Shown here: positions 9,402 through 18,258 of the stretch, piece after piece
Layout: each line of letters opens with the position of its first letter
Numbering within the stretch: the first letter of the stretch is position 1
From: Betaproteobacteria bacterium UBA5582
GTDB lineage: Bacteria > Pseudomonadota > Gammaproteobacteria > Burkholderiales > Rhodocyclaceae
NCBI GenBank assembly: GCA_002425245.1
Contig: DILW01000075.1
Span: 4,376 to 68,375 of the forward strand
DNA: 64,000 nt
Reading direction: 5' to 3'
The notes under the pieces: generated by a model
Seen by the model: the letters and a program-made list of their open reading frames with translations, nothing else
What the model was told of the DNA's origin: nothing
Database searches by the model: none
Translations under genes and position numbers: made by a program

Positions 9402-10400
9402 ATGAATGGCACTGGGAACAATTCGGTCAGCCAGATACTGATCGGCGAAGAGGCCCAGGGCCAGCGTCTGGACAACTTCCTCCTGCGGCATTGCAAGGGG
9501 GTGCCGAAGAGCCATGTCTATCGCATCCTGCGCAGCGGCGAGGTGCGGGTCAACAGCCGCCGGGTCGATGCCACCTATCGCCTGGAAATCGGCGACCGGG
9601 TGCGCATTCCGCCGATCCGCATCGCCGAGCGTCCGCAGGACGAGGTCGAGGAGGCGGCCAAGGCCCGGGTCGAGCTGCCGATCATTTTCGAAGACGAGGC
9701 GATGCTGGTCATCGACAAGCCCGAAGGCATCGCCGTCCATGGCGGCAGCGGGGTCAGCTTCGGGGTCATCGAAGCCCTGCGCCGGCAGCGGCCGCAGGCC
9801 AAGTTCCTCGAACTGGCGCACCGGCTCGACCGCGAAACCTCGGGCATCCTGCTGGTCGGCAAGAAGCGCCTGGCGCTGACCGCGCTGCACGACATGTTCC
9901 GCGAGCACGGCGCCGGTGCCGACAAGCGCTACCTAGTGCTGGTCAAGGGGCGCTGGATGAACAATACCCAGCACGTCAAGGCGCCGTTGCTCAAATATCT
10001 GACCGAAGGCGGCGAGCGCCGGGTGTCGGTGAATGCCGAAGGCAAGGCAGCGCATACCGTGTTCCGCCTGCTCGCCCGCTGGCCGGAAATGAGCCTGCTC
10101 GAGGCCCAGTTGAAGACCGGGCGGACGCACCAGATCCGCGTGCATCTGGCGCATCTTGATTTTCCCATTCTCGGCGACGAGAAGTACGGCGATTTCAATC
10201 TCAACAAGCGTCTGCGTCCGGCCGGCCTCAAGCGCATGGCGTTGCACGCCTGGCGGATGGCCTTCCGCCATCCCTTGCTCGGTACGCCGGTCGAGTGCGT
10301 GGCGCCGCTGCCGGACGGCATCCGCCAGTACATGACGACGGTCGATGCGCAAACCCCGCGCGAGTTCTCTGCCGACAACCTGCAACAGATACTGGAGTGA
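9402..10400 (+). CDS. rluC: 23S rRNA pseudouridine synthase RluC
   Basis: The 332-residue protein has an N-terminal S4 RNA-binding domain (LDNFLLRHCKGVPKSHVYRIL) and an RluA-type catalytic domain with the invariant HRLDRETSG motif carrying the catalytic Asp. KTGRTHQIRVHL and a C-terminal HAWRMAFRHP follow. RluC modifies 23S rRNA uridines 955, 2504 and 2580 in E. coli; target assignment is by family. It is divergent from rne, as in many proteobacteria, and lies 2 bp upstream of the HAD phosphatase. Confidence 0.94.
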   Translation: MNGTGNNSVSQILIGEEAQGQRLDNFLLRHCKGVPKSHVYRILRSGEVRVNSRRVDATYRLEIGDRVRIPPIRIAERPQDEVEEAAKARVELPIIFEDEAMLVIDKPEGIAVHGGSGVSFGVIEALRRQRPQAKFLELAHRLDRETSGILLVGKKRLALTALHDMFREHGAGADKRYLVLVKGRWMNNTQHVKAPLLKYLTEGGERRVSVNAEGKAAHTVFRLLARWPEMSLLEAQLKTGRTHQIRVHLAHLDFPILGDEKYGDFNLNKRLRPAGLKRMALHAWRMAFRHPLLGTPVECVAPLPDGIRQYMTTVDAQTPREFSADNLQQILE

Positions 10401-10402
10401 CA

Positions 10403-11053
10403 ATGAAATACGAACTCGTGGTCTTTGACTGGGACGGGACGCTGCTCGATTCCGCCGGTGCCATCGTCAACGCCATCCAGGCTGCTTGCCGCGATCTTGA
10501 TTTGCCGGTGCCGGACAGGGCTCGGGCCAGCCATGTGATCGGCCTTGGCCTGGCCGACGCGATGCGCCACGCAGTGCCCGATCTGGCGCCGGAAAACTAT
10601 CAGGCGATGGTCGACCGCTACCGTTTTCACTATCTCTCCGGCGACCATGCGCTGACCCTGTTTGACGGCGTGCCGGCAATGCTGGCGCGCCTGCACGCGG
10701 CCGGGCACGTTCTGGCGGTGGCTACCGGAAAGAGCCGGCTGGGGCTGGAGCGGGCGCTCGATCATTCGGGGCTGCGGCCTTATTTTTCGGCTTCGCGTTG
10801 TGCCGACGAGTGTCATTCCAAGCCGCACCCGCAGATGCTCGAAGAGCTGATGGCCGAATTCGGCACGCCGGCCAGCGCCACGGTGATGATCGGCGATACT
10901 TCCCACGATCTGCTGATGGCGCAGAACGCCGGTGTCGGCGCCCTGGCCGTGACCTATGGCGCGCATCCGCACGATCATCTGCTGGAATATTCGCCGCTGG
11001 CCTGTCTGCATGACGTTGCGGAACTCGACGCCTGGCTGATGTCCAACGCCTGA
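10403..11053 (+). CDS. HAD-family phosphatase (Gph/CbbY-like)
   Basis: This 216-residue hydrolase has the nucleophile motif DWDGTLLDS near the N-terminus, a helical cap, VATGKSR (motif II), the lysine of CHSKPHPQM (motif III) and IGDTSHDLLMA (motif IV). It belongs to the phosphoglycolate-phosphatase-like subgroup, so the substrate is a small phosphate ester. The start at 10403 has GGAG upstream, and the gene follows rluC without a gap, suggesting one operon. The substrate cannot be read from sequence. Confidence 0.85.
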   Translation: MKYELVVFDWDGTLLDSAGAIVNAIQAACRDLDLPVPDRARASHVIGLGLADAMRHAVPDLAPENYQAMVDRYRFHYLSGDHALTLFDGVPAMLARLHAAGHVLAVATGKSRLGLERALDHSGLRPYFSASRCADECHSKPHPQMLEELMAEFGTPASATVMIGDTSHDLLMAQNAGVGALAVTYGAHPHDHLLEYSPLACLHDVAELDAWLMSNA

Positions 11054-11097
11054 GCAGGCTATACTAGCCCGCAAAACGACAACGCAGGACACGCACA

Positions 11098-12054
11098 ATG
11101 GATAACAGCCCCCAAAACGACCCTAACTGGGAACGAAAAACCCTGGAAAAACTGGCTTTCGCCGCGCTCAACGAGCAGCGGGCAAAGCGTCGTTGGGGTG
11201 TGTTCTTCAAGTTGCTCGGTTTTGCTTACCTGGCTTTCATCCTTTTTGCCTTTGTCGAATGGGAAGGCAGCGAAGCGGTTGCCGACAAGCATGTGGCGAT
11301 GGTCAGTCTTGAGGGGGTGATTGCCGCCAAGGGTGAGGCCAATGCGGAAGATCTGGTGTCAGCCCTCAATTCGGCGTTTGAAGCGCCCAATTCCCAGGCA
11401 GTGGTCCTGCGTATCAACAGCCCGGGTGGCAGCCCGGTGCAGGCCGGCATGGTTAACGACGAAATCCGCCGCTTGCGTGGCAAGTATCCCGACAAGCCCC
11501 TGTATGCCGTGGTCGAGGATGTCTGTGCGTCGGGCGGCTACTACGTGGCTGCTGCGGCCGACAAGATTTACGTTAACAAGGCCAGCGTCGTTGGCTCGAT
11601 CGGTGTGCTGATGGATGGTTTCGGTTTTACCGGCACCATGGAAAAACTCGGTGTCGAGCGCCGTCTGCTGACTGCCGGCGAGAACAAGGGCTTCCTCGAT
11701 CCCTTCTCGCCCCAGCCGGAGACCCAGAAAGCGCACGCCCAGACCCTGCTGGCCGATATCCACGCGCAGTTCATCGAAGTGGTCAAGGCCGGTCGCGGGG
11801 AGCGCTTGAAGGACAATCCCGATCTCTTTTCCGGTTTGATGTGGACCGGCGCCCAGAGCATCCAGCTCGGGCTGGCCGATGGTTTTGGCTCCGTCGAATC
11901 GGTTGCCCGCGACGTCGTCAAGGTCGAGGAGGTGCTGGACTATTCGGTCAAGGAGAACATCGCCGAGCGCTTCGCCAAACGCCTTGGTGCCGGCGCGGTC
12001 GATAGCTTCTGGCGCGGTTTCTCCAGCAGTCTCGGCGGTTTTCGCCTGAACTGA
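11098..12054 (+). CDS. sppA: Signal peptide peptidase SppA (S49, short form)
   Basis: The enzyme degrades cleaved signal peptides in the inner membrane. Its 318 residues contain one membrane segment (about 34-54), the oxyanion-hole region RINSPGGS, the catalytic serine in CASGGYYVAA (about 145) and the catalytic lysine in TAGENKGFLDPF (about 197). It matches the single-domain bacterial form rather than the duplicated 67-kDa E. coli type. Its stop codon abuts the stop of the convergent methyltransferase gene with no spacing. Confidence 0.93.
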   Translation: MDNSPQNDPNWERKTLEKLAFAALNEQRAKRRWGVFFKLLGFAYLAFILFAFVEWEGSEAVADKHVAMVSLEGVIAAKGEANAEDLVSALNSAFEAPNSQAVVLRINSPGGSPVQAGMVNDEIRRLRGKYPDKPLYAVVEDVCASGGYYVAAAADKIYVNKASVVGSIGVLMDGFGFTGTMEKLGVERRLLTAGENKGFLDPFSPQPETQKAHAQTLLADIHAQFIEVVKAGRGERLKDNPDLFSGLMWTGAQSIQLGLADGFGSVESVARDVVKVEEVLDYSVKENIAERFAKRLGAGAVDSFWRGFSSSLGGFRLN

Positions 12055-12762
12055 TCAGGCCAGCAGCAGGAACACCGTCGGCCGCCGCTCGATTTCGGGC
12101 GGCGTCTGTTTTTTCCACTGGGCAACGCTCAGGGTGCGGATGGATTCGCCGGGCAGGCTCAGGTCAGTGGCGACGCACAGGCGGGTCGTTCCCTGGCAGG
12201 TCTGCAGGATGGCGTCGAACATCGCCCGGTTGCGGTAGGGTGTTTCGATGAATAGCTGGGTCTGGCGGCGCTTGCGCGATTCGGCTTCGAGTTCGCGCAG
12301 GGCCTTGCTGCGGTCGACGTCCTTGGCCGGCAGGTAACCCTGAAAGGCAAAACGCTGGCCGTTGAGGCCGGAGGCCATCAGGGCCAGCAGCAGCGATGAC
12401 GGGCCGATCAGCGGGACGACGCGGATGTTCTCGCGCTGGGCCAGGGCGACCAGGTCGGCGCCGGGGTCGGCAACCGCCGGGCAGCCGGCTTCCGACAGCA
12501 GGCCGACGTCGTGGCCGGCGCGCAGCGGCGCCAGCAGGTGATTGATGGCATCCGGCCGGCTGTGTTCGTTGAGTTCTTCCAGTTGCAGTTCCTGCAAGGG
12601 CAGGTCGGTACCGGCCGCCTTGAGAAAGGCGCGGGCGCTTTTCGCCTGTTCGACGACGAAGTGGCGCAGCGGCCTGATGGTGGCGAGGACGCCCGGGTGC
12701 AGGCTGTCCTGCGGTGCCGAGGGGCCAAGCGGAACCGGAATCAGATAGAGCGTGCCGGCCAT
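12055..12762 (-). CDS. SAM-dependent methyltransferase of tetrapyrrole-methylase fold (RsmI-like)
   Basis: The 235-residue protein begins [13 protein letters not shown] and contains LLSEAGCPAVADPGADLV and VPLIGPSSLLLALMASGLNGQRFAFQGYLP, the SAM-binding loops typical of RsmI-type methyltransferases (16S rRNA C1402 2'-O-methylation). The motif set is shorter and more divergent than true RsmI, so the target is uncertain. The start at 12762 overlaps the yceF stop (ATGA), which fixes it and implies coupling. A much longer open frame to 13362 is just an upstream extension over yceF. Confidence 0.8.
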   Translation of the reverse strand: MAGTLYLIPVPLGPSAPQDSLHPGVLATIRPLRHFVVEQAKSARAFLKAAGTDLPLQELQLEELNEHSRPDAINHLLAPLRAGHDVGLLSEAGCPAVADPGADLVALAQRENIRVVPLIGPSSLLLALMASGLNGQRFAFQGYLPAKDVDRSKALRELEAESRKRRQTQLFIETPYRNRAMFDAILQTCQGTTRLCVATDLSLPGESIRTLSVAQWKKQTPPEIERRPTVFLLLA

Positions 12763-13340
12763 CAGAGGATTGCCACGTTTTCCTGGCGCAGCATGTCGCA
12801 CAGGGCGATCAGCGGCAGGCCGACGAGCGCGTTCGGATCGTCGCCCTGCATGCCGGCGAGCAGGGCGATGCCCAGACCTTCGGATTTGGCCGAGCCGGCG
12901 CAGTTGTAGGCCGGTTCTCGCTGCAGGTAGTTGCCGATTTCGCTGTCGGTCAGTGTCCGGAACGTGACCAGGGTCGGTACGCCGCGAACCTGGCTGGTAC
13001 CGGTGCGGGCGTTGAATAGACAGAGGCCGGTGAAGAAATTGACGGTCTTGCCCGATAACTCGCGCAGTTGTTCGACTGCACGCTCGTGCGTGCCGGGTTT
13101 GCCGTAGATGCGGCCAGCAACCGTGGCGACCTGGTCGCTGCCGATGATCAGTGCATCGGGATACTGTTCGGCAACCGCCTTGGCCTTGGCCTCGGAAAGA
13201 CGCAGGGCCAGCGCCTCCGGTGTTTCGCCGGGGAGAGCGGATTCGTCGGTCTGGGGGTTGGCGACGGTGAATGGCAGGCCGAGGCGGGTCAGCAGTTCGC
13301 GCCGGTACGGCGAGGTCGAAGCGAGGACGATGTTTTGCAT
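12762..13340 (-). CDS. yceF: Maf-like nucleotide pyrophosphatase YceF
   Basis: A 192-residue house-cleaning nucleotide pyrophosphatase (m7GTP-type subgroup). Seen: [17 protein letters not shown] (substrate loop), the catalytic [14 protein letters not shown], and the YceF-typical [15 protein letters not shown] and [17 protein letters not shown]. Sequence similarity along the full length is to the YceF branch rather than to YhdE. The start at 13340 (MQNIVLAST) is chosen because upstream codons run into the divergent yceD promoter. It is coupled to the following methyltransferase. Confidence 0.92.
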   Translation of the reverse strand: MQNIVLASTSPYRRELLTRLGLPFTVANPQTDESALPGETPEALALRLSEAKAKAVAEQYPDALIIGSDQVATVAGRIYGKPGTHERAVEQLRELSGKTVNFFTGLCLFNARTGTSQVRGVPTLVTFRTLTDSEIGNYLQREPAYNCAGSAKSEGLGIALLAGMQGDDPNALVGLPLIALCDMLRQENVAIL

Positions 13341-13398
13341 CTTGAAAGTTTCGGTGCAACAAAGCCTTGCGTCGATTTCTTGAAGCAGCACTTTGTTT

Positions 13399-13427
13399 TT
13401 GACTTGGTGAGCCAAAAATAATATCAT
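13399..13427 (+). promoter_or_regulatory. Sigma-70 promoter of the yceD-rpmF-fab cluster
   Basis: TTGACT (13399-13404), a 17-nt spacer and TATCAT (13422-13427) form a near-consensus promoter. Transcription would begin near 13434, which leaves a 20-nt leader before the proposed TTG start of yceD. Confidence 0.7.
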
Positions 13428-13455
13428 CCCACGTTTAAGTCGCACCAGATTCAGC

Positions 13456-13944
13456 TTGAAAAGAATCAACGATGCCTTCGCCTTTGCCCGGGATGCGCGT
13501 GTTCTGCAAGGAACACTGGCGGTTTCGGCGATGGAACGCCTGCATGATCTGCTGGCCGAAGTGTCCGGAGAGGTTTCCTGGCATCTCGAGGGTTATCGTG
13601 GGAAGCGTGGCGAACCCTTGCTGCGTTTGACGGTGAGCGGATCCATTCCGCTGGCGTGTCAGCGTTGTCTGGAAGCCATCGATTTCGAGCTGGAGGTTGA
13701 TCGTTTGCTGGAAGTGATTCCGGCCAACGCCGACATGTCGCAAGACGAGCTGGAAGACGACAGCCGGGATTTTCTGCCGGTGGAAAAGGAACTGGATGTG
13801 GCGGAGCTGGTCGAGGACGAAATTCTGTTGTCCCTGCCGGTTGCGCCGCGACATGATGGATGTGGTTTGCCTGGCGCGTCCGGCGCCGGTGATCGGGGCA
13901 ACCCGTTTGCCGCGCTGGCCGGGCTCAAAGGCAAGCCGAACTGA
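13456..13944 (+). CDS. yceD: YceD/DUF177 protein (23S rRNA accumulation factor)
   Basis: The 162-residue acidic protein matches the DUF177 family, genetically linked to 23S rRNA processing and always next to rpmF. The family core is [29 protein letters not shown], followed by an acidic stretch ([20 protein letters not shown]). There is no in-frame ATG; the frame is closed by a stop at 13408, and the promoter places transcription near 13434. TTG at 13456 is therefore the only standard start codon available, though its ribosome site is poor. Confidence 0.85.
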   Translation: MKRINDAFAFARDARVLQGTLAVSAMERLHDLLAEVSGEVSWHLEGYRGKRGEPLLRLTVSGSIPLACQRCLEAIDFELEVDRLLEVIPANADMSQDELEDDSRDFLPVEKELDVAELVEDEILLSLPVAPRHDGCGLPGASGAGDRGNPFAALAGLKGKPN

Positions 13945-13963
13945 TTTTTTTTGGAGTAACAAA

Positions 13964-14143
13964 ATGGCCGTTCAACAGAACAAGAAGTCCCCGTCGAAGC
14001 GTGGCATGCACCGCGCCCATGATTTCCTGACCGCCCCCCCGCTGGCTGTCGAGTCCACCACTGGCGAGACGCACCTGCGTCACCACGTCTCCCCGAGCGG
14101 CTTCTACCGCGGCAAGAAGGTTCTCAAGGCCAAGGGCGAGTAA
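13964..14143 (+). CDS. rpmF: 50S ribosomal protein L32
   Basis: The 59-residue protein [19 protein letters not shown]... is a standard bL32 with the [11 protein letters not shown]-terminus and a C-terminal [12 protein letters not shown]. It lacks the four zinc-binding cysteines found in some L32 forms. A TTGGAG ribosome site stands 7-8 nt before the ATG. A strong hairpin with a T-tract follows within 14 bp of the stop, so rpmF mRNA can be made in excess over plsX. Confidence 0.98.
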   Translation: MAVQQNKKSPSKRGMHRAHDFLTAPPLAVESTTGETHLRHHVSPSGFYRGKKVLKAKGE

Positions 14144-14156
14144 TCGTTCATCGAAG

Positions 14157-14194
14157 GGCAGGTGGCTCCTTCGGGAGCGCCTGCCTTTTCTTTT
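14157..14194 (+). terminator. Hairpin with UUCG loop and T-tract between rpmF and plsX
   Basis: GGCAGGTGGCTCC pairs with GGAGCGCCTGCC (one bulge) around a CTTCGG tetraloop, followed by TTTTCTTTT. It is a classical intrinsic terminator. The plsX ATG lies 3 nt beyond the T-tract, so it must be leaky or an internal start must exist; it probably sets the ratio of rpmF to fab transcripts. Confidence 0.75.
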
Positions 14195-14197
14195 GCC

Positions 14198-15226
14198 ATG
14201 ACAACCCGCATCGCCATTGATTGCATGGGGGGTGACCACGGACCGTCGGTGACGGTGCCCGCGGCTATCCGTTTTCTTGCAGAACATCCGGCGGCCCATC
14301 TCGTCCTGGTTGGTCAGGAGGAGGTGTTGCGTCCGCTGCTCGGCACCTCGGCCGAAGATTCACGCCTGCGCATCGTCAATGCGACCGAAGTGGTCGGCAT
14401 GGACGAGTCGCCCGCGCTCGCCCTGCGCAACAAGAAGGACTCCTCAATGCGCGTGGCCATCAACCTGGTCAAGTCGGGTGAAGCCGATGCCTGCGTTTCG
14501 GCGGGCAACACCGGGGCATTGATGGCGATTTCCCGTTTCGTCCTCAAGATGCTGCCCGGCATTGACCGGCCGGCCATCTGCGCGCCGTTGCCGACGATCA
14601 ACGGCCATACGCACATGCTCGATCTCGGCGCCAACGTCGATTGCGGGCCGGAGCACCTGCTGCAGTTCGGCATCATGGGGGCCATGCTGGTTGCCGCCAT
14701 GGAGCACAAGGAACGGCCGACGGTCGGCATCCTCAATATCGGCGAGGAAGAGATCAAGGGTAACGAGGTGGTCAAGGCCGCCGCCGACCTGCTGCGCGCC
14801 TCCGATCTGAATTTCATCGGTAACGTCGAAGGTGACGGCATTTACAAAGGCGAAGCCGATGTCATCGTTTGCGACGGATTTGTCGGTAATGTTGCCCTGA
14901 AGACTTCCGAAGGGCTGGCGCAGATGCTGGCCTCGTCGCTGCGTTCCGAGTTCAAGCGCAACTGGCTGACCAAGATCGCCGCCCTGATCGCCATTTCGGT
15001 GCTCAACAATTTCAAGAAGCGCTTCGATCATCGCCGCTACAACGGCGCCATCCTGCTCGGCCTCAAGGGGATCTCGGTCAAGAGCCACGGCTCGGCCGAC
15101 GAACTCTCCTTTGGCAACGCCATCGCCCGCGCTTACGACGCGGCACAGAATCGCGTCCTGGAGCGGATTACCGAGCGCTTGGCACAAACCAATGCGGCTT
15201 CGTCCGCTGCTGTGGAGACAGTCTGA
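14198..15226 (+). CDS. plsX: Phosphate acyltransferase PlsX
   Basis: PlsX makes acyl-phosphate from acyl-ACP for phospholipid synthesis. Its 342 residues include [31 protein letters not shown], and [20 protein letters not shown] sequence, all diagnostic. The start at 14198 (MTTRIAID) matches family N-termini; a longer frame from 14162 would begin inside the terminator hairpin. No Shine-Dalgarno sequence is visible, since the only purine-rich stretch is within the hairpin. It is directly followed by fabH. Confidence 0.96.
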   Translation: MTTRIAIDCMGGDHGPSVTVPAAIRFLAEHPAAHLVLVGQEEVLRPLLGTSAEDSRLRIVNATEVVGMDESPALALRNKKDSSMRVAINLVKSGEADACVSAGNTGALMAISRFVLKMLPGIDRPAICAPLPTINGHTHMLDLGANVDCGPEHLLQFGIMGAMLVAAMEHKERPTVGILNIGEEEIKGNEVVKAAADLLRASDLNFIGNVEGDGIYKGEADVIVCDGFVGNVALKTSEGLAQMLASSLRSEFKRNWLTKIAALIAISVLNNFKKRFDHRRYNGAILLGLKGISVKSHGSADELSFGNAIARAYDAAQNRVLERITERLAQTNAASSAAVETV

Positions 15227-16186
15227 ATGTATGCACGCGTGATCGGCACCGGCAGCTACCTGCCGGGCAAACCCGTCAGCAACGACGACCTGGCGGCGCG
15301 CGGGATCGATACCAACGACGAGTGGATCGTCACCCGGACCGGTATCCGCTGCCGCCATCTGGCCGAGGCCGGCACCACCTCGAGCGAGCTCGGCCTGATC
15401 GCCGCCCAGCGGGCACTGGAAATGGCCGGTGTCGCTGCCGCTGATCTGGACCTGATCGTCGTTGCTACCTCGACGCCGGATTTCATTTTCCCGAGCACTG
15501 CCTGCATCATTCAGGGCAAGCTCGGTAACAAGGGCGCTGCTGCCTTCGATGTGCAGGCCGTGTGCGCCGGTTTCACCTACGCCCTGGGAATTGCCGAGAA
15601 GTTCATCGTTTCCGGCTCGCACAAGAAGGCGCTGGTCATCGGTGCCGAAGTCTTTTCGCGCATCCTCGACTGGAACGACCGCGGCACCTGCGTGCTGTTC
15701 GGCGACGGTGCCGGCGCGGTGGTGCTCGAAGCCGCCGAGACCCCGGGCATCATGGCCACGGCGATGCACGCCGACGGCAGCCAGTTCGGCATCCTCAACG
15801 TGCCCGGCCAGGTCAGTTGCGGTCAGGTTACCGGCGACCCCTTCCTGCGCATGGATGGTCAGGCGGTGTTCAAATTCGCTGTGCGCGTGCTTGCCGACAT
15901 CGCCGAGGAAGTCTGCGCCAAAGCGGGTATCGCCACTACCGATGTTGACTGGTTGATTCCGCATCAGGCGAACATCCGCATCATCGAGGCTACCGGCAAA
16001 AGGTTGGGGGTAGCGCGTGAAAAAGTGATCGTTTCCGTCGATCGTCACGGCAATACCTCGGCCGCATCGGTGCCGCTGGCGCTGGACGAAGCCGTTCGCG
16101 ATGGACGCATCCAGCGCGGCCAGAAAGTCCTGGTCGAGGGTGTTGGCGGCGGTTTCACCTGGGGCGCGGCCCTGCTCGAATTCTGA
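15227..16186 (+). CDS. fabH: 3-oxoacyl-ACP synthase III FabH
   Basis: FabH starts fatty-acid synthesis by condensing acetyl-CoA with malonyl-ACP. The 319-residue sequence has the active cysteine in [13 protein letters not shown] (about 113), the histidine in [11 protein letters not shown] and the asparagine in [10 protein letters not shown], completing the Cys-His-Asn triad. The G-rich C-terminal [17 protein letters not shown] is typical. The ATG follows the plsX stop with no gap. Confidence 0.97.
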   Translation: MYARVIGTGSYLPGKPVSNDDLAARGIDTNDEWIVTRTGIRCRHLAEAGTTSSELGLIAAQRALEMAGVAAADLDLIVVATSTPDFIFPSTACIIQGKLGNKGAAAFDVQAVCAGFTYALGIAEKFIVSGSHKKALVIGAEVFSRILDWNDRGTCVLFGDGAGAVVLEAAETPGIMATAMHADGSQFGILNVPGQVSCGQVTGDPFLRMDGQAVFKFAVRVLADIAEEVCAKAGIATTDVDWLIPHQANIRIIEATGKRLGVAREKVIVSVDRHGNTSAASVPLALDEAVRDGRIQRGQKVLVEGVGGGFTWGAALLEF

Positions 16187-16203
16187 TAACAGGAGACTGA
16201 TCC

Positions 16204-17130
16204 ATGTCTTTTGCCTTCGTATTTCCCGGCCAGGGCTCGCAGAGCGTTGGCATGATGGCCGCCTACGGCGATGCCGCCGTGGTTCGCGCCACCTTTGACG
16301 AAGCTTCCGCCGCGCTCGGCGACGACCTGTGGGCGATGGTCGCCGACGGTCCGGCCGAAGTCCTGACCCAGACCGTCAATACCCAGCCGGTCATGCTCAC
16401 CGCCGGCATCGCCGCCTGGCGCCTGTGGTGCGAGAAGGGCGGCAAGATGCCGGCCGTCGTCGCCGGCCATAGCCTGGGCGAGTATTCAGCGCTGGTTGCC
16501 GCCGGCGTCATCGAATTCAAGGATGCGGTGCCGCTGGTTCGCCTGCGCGCCGCCGCCATGCAGGAAGCCGTGCCGCTCGGCACCGGCGCCATGGCCGCCG
16601 TGCTCGGCCTGGATAACGCCGGCATCGCCGCCGCCTGCGCCGAAGCGGCGCAGGGCGAAATCGTCGAACCGGTCAATTTCAACGCCAACGGCCAGACCGT
16701 GATCGCCGGCCACAAGGGCGCCGTCGAACGCGCCATGGACGCCTGCAAGGCGCGTGGCGCCAAGATGGCCAAGGCGCTGCCGGTGTCGGCCCCGTTCCAT
16801 TCCTCGCTGATCCGTCCGGCCGCCGACAAACTGGCCGCGCGTCTGGCCGAACTGGCGCTTCAGGCGCCGAAGATTCCGGTGATCAACAACGTCGACGTGG
16901 CGATCGAAAACGATCCGGCCCGGATCAAGGATGCGCTGGTGCGCCAGGCCTACAACCCGGTGCGCTGGGTTGAGACGATCCAGAAAATGGCCGCCATCGG
17001 CGTGACGACCGTGGCCGAATGCGGTCCGGGCAAGGTCCTGGCCGGTCTGACCAAGCGCTGCGCCGATGGCGTCGCCGGGGTTGCCCTGGCCGACGCGGCG
17101 GCCATCGAAGCCAACCTCGGCCTGGAGTAA
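16204..17130 (+). CDS. fabD: Malonyl-CoA:ACP transacylase FabD
   Basis: The enzyme loads malonyl groups onto ACP. In 308 residues it shows FVFPGQGSQ at the N-terminus, the nucleophile elbow GHSLGEYSAL (Ser about 90) and the histidine of SAPFHSSL. A good ribosome site (CAGGAG) precedes the ATG at 16204. It lies between fabH and fabG with short gaps, as part of one operon. Confidence 0.97.
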   Translation: MSFAFVFPGQGSQSVGMMAAYGDAAVVRATFDEASAALGDDLWAMVADGPAEVLTQTVNTQPVMLTAGIAAWRLWCEKGGKMPAVVAGHSLGEYSALVAAGVIEFKDAVPLVRLRAAAMQEAVPLGTGAMAAVLGLDNAGIAAACAEAAQGEIVEPVNFNANGQTVIAGHKGAVERAMDACKARGAKMAKALPVSAPFHSSLIRPAADKLAARLAELALQAPKIPVINNVDVAIENDPARIKDALVRQAYNPVRWVETIQKMAAIGVTTVAECGPGKVLAGLTKRCADGVAGVALADAAAIEANLGLE

Positions 17131-17133
17131 GCG

Positions 17134-17874
17134 ATGCTCAACGACAAGATTGCCCTGGTTACCGGCGCCACCCGCGGCATTGGCCGCGCCATTGCCCTCG
17201 AACTCGGCCGTCAGGGCGCCACCGTGATCGGTACGGCGACCAGCGAAGCCGGTGCCGGGCAGATTTCTGCCTACCTTGCCGAAGCCGGCATCAAGGGCCG
17301 CGGCGTCGTTCTCAACGTCACCGACAACGCCCAGACCGATGCCGTGCTCGCCGATGTCGCCAAGGAATTCGGCGCCATCACCGTACTCGTCAATAACGCC
17401 GGCATCACCCGCGACAACCTGGCCATGCGCATGGGCGACGACGAGTGGGACGCGGTCATCGACACCAACCTGAAGGCGGTTTTCCGCCTGTCGCGCGGTG
17501 TCATGCGCGGCATGATGAAGGCGCGCTTCGGCCGCATCGTCAATATTTCGTCGGTCGTTGGTTATTCCGGCAACCCCGGCCAGGCCAACTACTGCGCCGC
17601 CAAGGCCGGCGTCGCCGGGCTCTCCCGGTCGCTGGCGCGCGAGCTGGGCAGCCGCAACATCACGGTCAATTGCGTCGCGCCGGGCTTCATTGCCACCGAC
17701 ATGACGCATGCCTTGACCGAAGAACAAAAGGCCGCAATGCTGGCCTCGATTCCGCTGGCCCGTGCCGGCACACCTGAAGACGTCGCCGGTGCGGTCGGCT
17801 TCCTGGTTTCTCCTGCTGCCTCGTATGTCACGGGAACCACCGTGCATGTGAACGGCGGCATGTTCATGGATTGA
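17134..17874 (+). CDS. fabG: 3-oxoacyl-ACP reductase FabG
   Basis: This NADPH-dependent short-chain dehydrogenase reduces 3-ketoacyl-ACP. The 246-residue sequence has the nucleotide loop TGATRGIGRAIA, NNAGITRDNL, the catalytic YxxxK in ANYCAAKAG with its upstream serine (NISSVVG), and the C-terminal YVTGTTVHVNGGMFMD. It begins 3 bp after the fabD stop. Confidence 0.97.
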   Translation: MLNDKIALVTGATRGIGRAIALELGRQGATVIGTATSEAGAGQISAYLAEAGIKGRGVVLNVTDNAQTDAVLADVAKEFGAITVLVNNAGITRDNLAMRMGDDEWDAVIDTNLKAVFRLSRGVMRGMMKARFGRIVNISSVVGYSGNPGQANYCAAKAGVAGLSRSLARELGSRNITVNCVAPGFIATDMTHALTEEQKAAMLASIPLARAGTPEDVAGAVGFLVSPAASYVTGTTVHVNGGMFMD

Positions 17875-17946
17875 TTACACCAAGTCCCGGCTTTTGGTAG
17901 AATCAACACGTTTTTTTTCGTACCCCGAGGGGAAGGAGTTTTTCGA

Positions 17947-18183
17947 ATGGATAACATCGTAGAGCGCGTCAAGAAGATCGTCGCCGAACAACTGGGTGTG
18001 AACGAAGCGGACATCAAGAACGAGTCCTCCTTCGTCGACGATCTGGGCGCGGATTCGCTGGACACCGTCGAGCTGGTCATGGCGCTGGAAGAGGAATTCG
18101 AATGCGAAATTCCGGACGACCAGGCCGAGAAGATCACGACGGTCCAGCAGGCTGTCGATTACATCCTCGCCAACAAGCAGTAA
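17947..18183 (+). CDS. acpP: Acyl carrier protein
   Basis: The 78-residue acidic protein carries the 4'-phosphopantetheine site in [12 protein letters not shown] (Ser about 37), to be modified by AcpS (encoded at 30445). A strong GGAAGGAG ribosome site precedes the start. The 72-bp gap from fabG contains TAGAAT (17898-17903) and a T9 run, which may hold a separate promoter, though no matching -35 box is visible. A perfect terminator follows, consistent with the high level at which ACP is needed. Confidence 0.98.
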   Translation: MDNIVERVKKIVAEQLGVNEADIKNESSFVDDLGADSLDTVELVMALEEEFECEIPDDQAEKITTVQQAVDYILANKQ

Positions 18184-18203
18184 GCCAATTCCGGTTTCAA
18201 CCA

Positions 18204-18240
18204 GGCAAGGCCGGCCCCCAAGGCCGGCCTTGCCATTTTT
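18204..18240 (+). terminator. Strong intrinsic terminator after acpP
   Basis: A perfect 13-bp stem (GGCAAGGCCGGCC with GGCCGGCCTTGCC, loop CCCAA) is followed by ATTTTT. It separates acpP from fabF, so fabF is expressed by readthrough or from an unseen promoter. Confidence 0.88.
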
Positions 18241-18258
18241 GCTTTCGGAGTGCATATC

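Noticed and set aside
14444..16048. 534-codon minus-strand frame over plsX/fabH
   Set aside because: Shadow of plsX and fabH; the sequence has no family features and the real genes have full catalytic motifs.
16486..17847. 453-codon minus-strand frame over fabD/fabG
   Set aside because: Mirror of the two genes in a high-GC frame; no ribosome site or recognisable domain.
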